Shown here one piece after another: positions 57,989 through 64,000 of a DNA stretch of 64,000 bases. The DNA comes from Trissonchulus latispiculum. Lineage: Eukaryota; Nematoda; Enoplea; Enoplida; Ironidae. The notes beneath the pieces were generated by a model. It made no database searches and was not told where the DNA came from. It was given only the letters and a program-made list of their open reading frames with translations. A program made the translations under genes and the position numbers. The DNA lies in assembly GCA_030248195.1 (NCBI GenBank), contig JASAND010010731.1, positions 23,914 to 87,913 on the forward strand, given 5' to 3'. The first letter of the stretch is position 1; each line of letters begins with the position of its first letter.

Positions 57989-59238
57989 AACCAGAAGATC
58001 ATCACCCTAAATTAAACCAAATTTTACAACAACAACAGCTACAACGACGCTATAAATTTTAGACAATATAGACTTCAATTTTGTTTGCTCAGTATATACA
58101 TAATTGCTGGTTTGTTTTTGTTAATTTCTAATCATATTTGCCTTAATTTTTGCAGGTACTATGCTTTATATTTTTGCCACTGTTTTTCAGTCATAATGTT
58201 CTGCTTTATTCTTATGTCATGTACAGTTTTCTTTTTGCCATATAATTCTTTACTGTATGATTCGTTCGTAAACTTTGATTAGACTACTTATGTTACCCAT
58301 CCCCATATATTTCCCCTATATATGTATGTGCTTTAATTTTGGTAGCTATATAATACGTATTTTTATTGTATTCTTGGAAAGATCAGGTGATCTTTATTTT
58401 CTATGCGGCGGAGGAAGGTCCGTGCGCTAGATCTTTAAAACTTTAGGTTAAAAAGGTACTTAATACATGAAAATTTTTCTCTGTTTGCAATAGTCTTTAC
58501 CTCATTCTATATGCATTGAATATTTGTTTTGTCGGATATTTGTTTTGTCGTGTATAGGATAACTTTTGTTGTATAGTTTAGTTAGCATATTCAATGTTGA
58601 TTTAAGCGGATTTTTCTGTGAAACGTTGTATTTTGTTAGCTAGGATTTTGTGAACTTTGTATAGTTTAGCTAGTTTTCTTATAGTTCTGTATAGTATTGA
58701 TAGTCGTAAACTTTGTATTGCCTGTTTTCTAAAAATTGATATAGTGTATGTTTGACTTGTATGTTTGTGAGTGTGTTTGTGAAACCGTACAGTGAACGTG
58801 TGAGTAATTGTTGTATTTCTATTCTTTATGGTTTTCTACTCATAGTGGCTTTTTGGGTATATTACCTTTTCTATGTGGGTCGTTTTCTCTCTCTTTTCTA
58901 TTTCTGATTATTTTCTTTTCGCTTTACTTAGTTTGGTTGCAACTACTTACTGTCTTGTTTCGTTTACTTTATTCTCCCTGTGTTTCGCTATAATTCGCCT
59001 GTCTATGACTTCTATTTCTGCTACCATTTTCTAACTTTAATTTTCTTAACTTCTATTTGTGGTTTCTTTATTTTAACCATGGGTAAACGTGCCAGGGTAC
59101 GTGCCTCATAACTGGTCTCATGGGAATTGTGTCAGATCTACGTTTAACTTTGAAATTCTTCTTAGCTTTCAACTATTGAATTATGGTAGCATCTTTTCTT
59201 CACCTTAGTATTTTAGCAGGCGCTAAAATTTTTCTATC
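57989..59238 (+). mobile_element. LTR-element 3' untranslated internal region (copy B)
   Basis: A/T-rich, no supported gene. The last 200 bp share ordered motifs with copy A before its LTR: CCATGGGTAAACGTGCCAGG, CATAACTGGTC, CATGGGA and AGCAGGCGCTAAAATTTT. This conserved 3' region in two otherwise different copies supports a common element family. Confidence 0.6.
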
Positions 59239-59248
59239 TAGGGGAGGA
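59238..59248 (+). promoter_or_regulatory. Polypurine tract before the LTR
   Basis: AGGGGAGGA precedes the LTR 5' end, the expected plus-strand primer site. The corresponding position of copy A (25324-25333) is GGGGGAAGA. Confidence 0.65.
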
Positions 59249-59692
59249 TGTTGAGAATCAACTAAATTAAAGTGTTGCAACTTAACCATAAAAACAAACA
59301 CTAAAACAATTCGTTACTGATGTGTACAGTTTCTAGTCTGTTACTTATTGTGATCAGCTTAGATCTGATCCATGTATCAGTTGATGTTCGATTCTACCAC
59401 GAAAAGGATGGGTATTTGTTAATCTTACATTAAAATCTATTGTTACGCTACCCGATTGGTAGATGGTGAGCTGGATGCCAGTGACGATTATCCCGACATG
59501 GTAACTTTGTAGAATTTAGTTAGGTAGGGAATATAGGTAAATTATTAGAATAGGTTCGGTCTACAACCTGTAATCGCTCCGCCTCTAGATTTCTACCCAG
59601 GTCCAGGCAGCTGAGGTAGGAATTTCACAGACGTCTCTGGAGTCAGTTCTTATACTTGCATCAACGCCTCCACTAGAATTCCTGACATCACA
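59249..59692 (+). mobile_element. LTR, 444 bp (copy B)
   Basis: It starts TGTTGAGAATCAAC and ends GACATCACA, so TG...CA, bounded by a polypurine tract on the left and a primer-binding site one base beyond the right end. It shares segments with the sequence at 25334. Being flanked by both marks, it acts as 3' LTR for the left internal region and 5' LTR for the right one. Confidence 0.75.
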
Positions 59693-59693
59693 T

Positions 59694-59711
59694 TGGTGGC
59701 TGCGGTGGGAT
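59694..59711 (+). promoter_or_regulatory. tRNA primer-binding site
   Basis: TGGTGGCTGCGGTGGGAT is the complement of ATCCCACCGCAGCCACCA, which has the form of a tRNA 3' end including CCA and resembles tRNA-Leu. It lies one base after the LTR end. Confidence 0.7.
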
Positions 59712-60240
59712 AAAAGGACAAAATTCTTATACTTACATTTACATAAGTTCCATTTCTTTCCTGATTCAACTCACGTGGACTCCAGCAGCCTGGGGCCCAT
59801 TGCATAAAAGTGGACTTTTGAATTCGTTAGAACACTCAAAGCGCTTCAAAAGGACATATAAATAGTTGTCGTAGCCTATTCGTAGCTTTGATTATCCTCA
59901 AACAACTGCTACACTAATCAACTAATCACTAATGAACTAATCACTTATATGCAACGGGCCCCTGCTGGCTGTCAAGCTTGTGTCAGGTGGCCAGGCTTCC
60001 GCAGAAAGTCTGGTCCCAAAGCAAGTTTGGCAGGCCAACGCAACAAGGCTGGAGGATTGATGGAGCGGCTAAGGAGTTTCGGTCTTGGAGACCCTCCTTA
60101 CGCCAGGCGTTATCCTGAGGAAAGAAACCACCCTGGGCCAAAGAAGATGAGTGGATTACGTAAATTTATTATTAACAAGATTAATGAATCGGCTTGAACT
60201 TTGACACATTTGTTCTTTATCATGTTCTGCATCAAATGAG
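59712..60240 (+). mobile_element. 5' internal fragment of an LTR element, with a short frame
   Basis: Sequence after the primer-binding site, interrupted by the 169 bp MITE at 59793-59961. The frame 59949-60197 begins inside the MITE, so its start is not real. Its remainder is Gly/Arg/Lys-rich (NKAGGLMERLRSFGLGD) and could be the start of a Gag-like product. It breaks off before the MITE at 60371. Confidence 0.45.
59793..59961. mobile_element. PIF/Harbinger-like MITE, 169 bp, CTG TSD
   Basis: The ends GGGCCCATTGCATAAAAGT and (reverse) GGGCCCGTTGCATATAAGT are flanked by CTG (59790-59792, 59962-59964). The interior matches the 418 bp copy in reverse, for example GTCGTAGCC and CGTAGCTTTGATTATCC. 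It is a deleted relative inserted in the LTR-element leader. Confidence 0.92.
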
Positions 60241-60370
60241 CTTGCCTACTACTGCGGAGATTGGCTTGCTGTCTACACAAGAGGAAACGTATTTTAAGTT
60301 TTGAATTTAAATATCTCCTTTAATTCTGTATGAATTCATTTGAAATGTTTCATACAAACTTTATTAATAT

Positions 60371-60747
60371 CAAGAGTACATAATACTAAGAGTATGCCAC
60401 TAGGCAAGCTCTATGTTATCAGAGCAAAAACTATGCTCTGCACGCTAACGGCCCACCCCCCCCCGCAAATCAGACCCTAGTGACCCCCCCCGCAAATCAG
60501 TACCTAGTCGAAACGGGGGTACGCTCACTCGCTCTATGTTTATGTGCTTAAGCTCGAAAACACAAGCAGTGCGTGCGCGAATTTTGTGCCTGCTTCGAGC
60601 TTTAGAACATAAACATAGCGCTCAAAATTCTTTGAAGTGAAGGGTCTAATTTGCGGGGGGGTTGGGCCGTTAGCGAACAGAGCATAGTTTTTGCTCTGAT
60701 AACATAGAGCTTGCCTAGTGGCATACTCTTATTATTATGTACTCTTG
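60371..60747. mobile_element. Palindromic MITE, 377 bp, 7 bp TSD
   Basis: Arms of about 90 bp start CAAGAGTACATAATA and include GTATGCCACTAGGCAAGCTC and GCAAAAACTATGCTCTG. The 7 bp duplication TTAATAT lies at 60364-60370 and 60748-60754. The interior has poly-C tracts and a second palindrome. It is the same family as 23663-24110. Confidence 0.9.
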
Positions 60748-60754
60748 TTAATAT

Positions 60755-61332
60755 ATACGCTCAGGCCATTTTTGGTTTTTTGAAAGTGAATATTCCGTTT
60801 TTTAGCTTATTTTGAAATATTGTAAATTCTATAACTTGCTCACTATTGTGTTTTTCCAAAAACAAAGAAAACGGCCTGAGCGTATGCAGACAAAACATAT
60901 CTGCAAAATTTGTCAAGTTTGGTCGAAGCAGTGACGAGGAAATCAAAAACGCAGATTTTGTAACTTTTCATTGTTTGCGATGTTTCTGGGAATTTGCAAT
61001 GTCTTCAATCAGCTGTATGGTGTTTTCTGTTAAATAATACACTAAGTAACACAATGACAACCTCTAAAACCCGATAGATTTAATTTTTGAATATTAATGT
61101 GTTCTTACTTTGAATTGGGTATGCAAACGGTCAACGTATATAAATTATTCATATGTGAAACCACCTGCAACTTTTGATAGGAACCACGTTCAGAAGAGAT
61201 ACGCACATAATTTTAAAGCCCTTTCGTGCTCTTTCACATGCTAAAGTCAAAGAAATCATATTGAGCTTAAATAAAATTTTGATTGTTTGCGCAATGGCAA
61301 AGCCATGTGGTAGCCAGCCAATTATGCGCTTT
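60755..61332. other. Intergenic, no gene seen
   Basis: A/T-rich sequence. A short inverted motif GCTCAGGCC/ACGGCCTGAGCG (60760, 60870) forms a ~110 bp hairpin and may be a small MITE remnant. No exon was recognised. Confidence 0.35.
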
Positions 61333-63035
61333 GGGCCGTATTCTCAAATGCAGATAGTCCCTATCTATAACTAGGAATAGGCCTATCCGTAGTTACAGAT
61401 AGCCTATCTGTAGCTACAGGTACCCCTATCTCTAGCTACAGATAGCCCTGTCTCTAACTACAGATAGCCCTATCTCTAACTACAGATAGCCCTATCTGTA
61501 ACTAAAATACCCCTATCTGTAACTAGGAATAGGCCTATCTCTAGTTACAGATACCCCTACCTCTAGTTATAAACAGCCCTAGTTGTATTCTAAAAGCATG
61601 GTAACCCTACCTATAGATAGGCCTAGTCCTAGTTATAGATAGGGGAAAATGCTGACTTGCAATTTGCGAGTCAGCTTTTTAACAAATTTTTTAGATATTA
61701 AGTTTAAATTACTTTTTATTGATTGGGATGCTTAGAAACTACTTAAAAACTAATCATTTTAACGATTGCTTTTGTCTTAAGGTGGTGATTCCCTTTGGTC
61801 ACAAAAGTTTGCACCATTATTACTCGTTCATTACTTGGAGTTAAGAAGCCATTTTTATATCAAAATGTAGCTTGACATTTTCTCTTTTTAATGCATGCCA
61901 CGGAACTAATGTTGCTTTTATAAAATATTTTTAACACATTTTAGAAGAGGTATAATTTTCCAGAATTTTTGCAGACTCGAGTAAATGTTTTCGCGAGACA
62001 TCGGTTATATCATTCGATACCTACATCAAATAGCTGGGGACGATTTTTTATTTATTGTGAAATCGCTCTTCGTTATAGAGAAATAAGCTGAAATGTGTGC
62101 GTAACCTGTATTTTGCCTACATTTCCAACTTTGTCAAGCGATTATTTTAGCTAGAAAGCAGCAATCCGGGCAACTAAAAAATCGTCCCTGGGTATATTTG
62201 TGCTGAACACATTTGTTCAGTAGCAGCCCTCCACCTTGCATGGTGAATGCTCCACAATCTTTGAAAAAAAATTGGTCGTGTTTTTGCAAAAACTACATTT
62301 TTTATGATAGCAGCCTACAGGATATCAGTTGGAAGACTATCATGCGTCGGATAATTTGTCCCTGTGAGACCTTCAGATCGACGCCCTTAGTTTGATTTTA
62401 CGGCCTGCGTAGTTCAAGAAAAATTGGATAATTTGATTTCTGCAAAAATGACAAGTTTTCGACGCCAAAACAAGAACATCGGCTATATCTCACGGTAGAG
62501 AAAAGCTAGAAACTTACTTTAAAAAGCAAAAATGTGAAGCTCAATGAGATCTTTCGAATGAATATAGTCATAACTGTATAGCAGCTGCCAAACGTTCAGA
62601 AATTTGGAAAAACCACTCTGACCGGAATTCTCGAATTTTCGAAGCGGGATTGTGCGGAGGGTGTTAGAATGCTAAAAGAACTTATTTCGGAAAGTTTCAT
62701 CAAATTTCATCTTGATTTACGCCGCCAAAGAACAATATGTGCCCAAAGGGAATCACCACCTTAAATAAAGAGTTTTCTATTTATTTAATTTCTCTGTTTA
62801 ACTGTTATTCTCAAACCTAGTTACAGATAGGCCTATCTGTAACTAGGAAGAGGGCTATCTGTAGCTAGGACTAGGGTTACCTCTAGCTAAGAATAAAGTT
62901 TAGCTAGCTTTACTAATAATAAATATAGCTTACAATTAGCTGTCATTAAACTGGCTTTATTAGTAGCTGCAACTAACACCTCTAAACCTAGTTACAGATA
63001 GGGCTATCCGTAACTAAGTTTTGAGAATACGGCCC
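61333..63035. mobile_element. TIR element (GGGCCGTATTCTCAAA) carrying a nested MITE
   Basis: The ends GGGCCGTATTCTCAAA are inverted near-perfectly. Both arms consist of repeated GTTACAGATAGCCCTATC and TAACTAGGAATAGGCC units, so they form many hairpins. The 980 bp TTAA element is nested at 61781-62760. The terminal style resembles PIF/Harbinger, but no clean duplication was seen. Confidence 0.8.
61781..62760 (+). mobile_element. 980 bp TTAA-flanked MITE, nested copy
   Basis: The termini GGTGGTGATTCC are inverted, with TTAA at 61777-61780 and 62761-62764. It is the same length as 39163-40142, in opposite orientation. Internal segments such as AAATCGTCCC and GGACGATTTTT can pair. Non-coding. 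Confidence 0.92.
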
Positions 63036-63190
63036 CAGGGGGGAGTATTCTCAATACTTAGTTACAGATAGCCCTATCTGTAAATAGGTTTAGGGATGTT
63101 ATTTGTAGCTAGTAATAAAGCTGGTGCTATCTGCAGCTAATTGCAAGTTATCTTCATCATTAGTAAAGCTAGCTAAGCTTTAACCCTAGT
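63036..63190. repeat. Fragment related to the GATAGCCCTATC family
   Basis: Immediately after the element above, AGTATTCTCAATACTTAGTT and TACAGATAGCCCTATCTG repeat the arm sequence, which suggests a second truncated copy. Confidence 0.6.
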
Positions 63191-63194
63191 TAAG

Positions 63195-64000
63195 CCTGGT
63201 TCATGCTCGCAGTGCTTTGTGCTTTAGTGTTTTGTGCTTTGCACTTTGTCCTTTCCCGGTTCATGCTCACCCTCAAGAGACGAGACAAGAGAGTGCACTG
63301 TGACCAAGCACTAAGCACTCGTCTCTAAAGGACAAAGCACTAAAGCCGATTTCACACGATGGGAATTTTCGTGGGGATTCCCCAGGGGATTTCCCCATGT
63401 GCCCCCACGGGCATTTCTATGGGGATTTTCGTGAGGATCCCCATGAAAACCCCCGTGAGGACGGATTGCTCGCCGAGCAATTTTCTATGGGGATCCCCAT
63501 GAGACAACCAATCACAGAACAGCAAAAACCAGCTGACATTATTGCCAAGGCAGTTCTAAACGTATTTTGACTGAATGCATAATAATACATCGTGTGCGGC
63601 GATAAGGAAAATGGGTACAGTAAATCAATTTCACAAGGTTTGTTGACTTGTTAAAAACAAAGTATAGCAAAAGTACTGAATGCAAAAGCAAAACTACTCA
63701 TGGTCAAAAATAGAAAACAAAAGAAGGAAAATCAAAAATGTATATCTGTTACAGCGATACATTAAATGACTAAACTTTAGATTAAATTATTATAAATATA
63801 TTTTACCTTCGTTGTCACGAGTTAAATCCAGTGATATATAATGTTAATAATTTTTATTATGATATTTCGAAATGAAATTACATGTTCAAATCGTAAGGAA
63901 CCAGTACTTCCATTCGTTCGTATTCGTAAGAACAAAGTACAGACAACACGCTATCTATAGCAATACGTAACTGAACGAAGCATACTGAAAAAAAAAAAAA
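63195..64000. other. Low-complexity end of window, no gene seen
   Basis: GTGCTTTGTGCTTTAG-type repeats with an inverted counterpart (63195-63345) are followed by GGGGAT/ATCCCC-rich sequence (63355-63510) bounded by CACACGATG and, inverted, CATCGTGTG (63352, 63588). These could be two small degraded TIR elements. The rest is A/T-rich and ends in a 12-base A run. Confidence 0.4.

Noticed and set aside
59949..60197. 82-codon plus-strand frame as a gene with start at 59949
   Set aside because: The ATG lies inside a MITE terminus; only the later part might be element coding sequence.
61380..61660. Spaced short palindromes resembling an operator or CRISPR array
   Set aside because: GATAGCCCTATC palindromes are the subterminal repeats of the TIR element 61333-63035 and recur in its other arm.

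Overview
The window is a piece of an animal (metazoan, most likely invertebrate) nuclear genome. Two conserved eukaryotic genes are split by many GT-AG introns, tRNA-derived and LINE retroelements are present, and most of the remaining DNA consists of short DNA transposons, minisatellites and tandem repeats. I see nothing bacterial. I cannot name the species; the mixture of hAT-, PIF/Harbinger- and TTAA-type elements with CR1/Jockey- and I-like LINEs fits many marine invertebrates. All calls come from reading the sequence; no search was run.

Layout. 1-6.5 kb: a repeat field with a hAT-like element, tandem arrays of 120-140 bp units with poly-C tracts, and a 1.4 kb foldback element. 6.5-22.3 kb, plus strand: 24 exons of RIC1, the RAB6 exchange-factor subunit. 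They cover about 1,229 C-terminal residues and end at a stop codon; the N-terminal ~250 residues are not in the window. 22.3-32.8 kb: a long intergenic region with palindromic MITEs, an LTR-like sequence, GC-rich minisatellites and nested hAT elements. 32.8-43.6 kb, minus strand: 13 exons of TAF6, from the histone fold through the HEAT-repeat region to the stop; the first exon was not found. The two genes are convergent. 43.9-47.5 kb: nested TIR elements. 47.5-50.0 kb: a decayed I-like LINE with RT and RNase H. 50.0-54.7 kb: two head-to-head copies of a CR1/Jockey-like LINE. 54.7-59.7 kb: an LTR-element internal region with an unrecognised, frameshifted coding block, followed by a polypurine tract, an LTR and a tRNA primer-binding site. 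59.7-64 kb: more MITEs, including nested ones.

The two host genes act in unrelated processes (Golgi vesicle traffic; RNA polymerase II initiation). What unites the window is element insertion. Many TIR elements can be bounded to the base by target-site duplications. Three pairs agree closely: two 442 bp copies with 8 bp duplications, two 980 bp copies flanked by TTAA, and two CTG-flanked Harbinger-like MITEs, one of which has a paralogous empty site in the same window. A palindromic family shows 7 bp duplications. The least explained item is the 54.75-57.99 kb coding block, which lies inside LTR-element landmarks but shows no reverse transcriptase or integrase.
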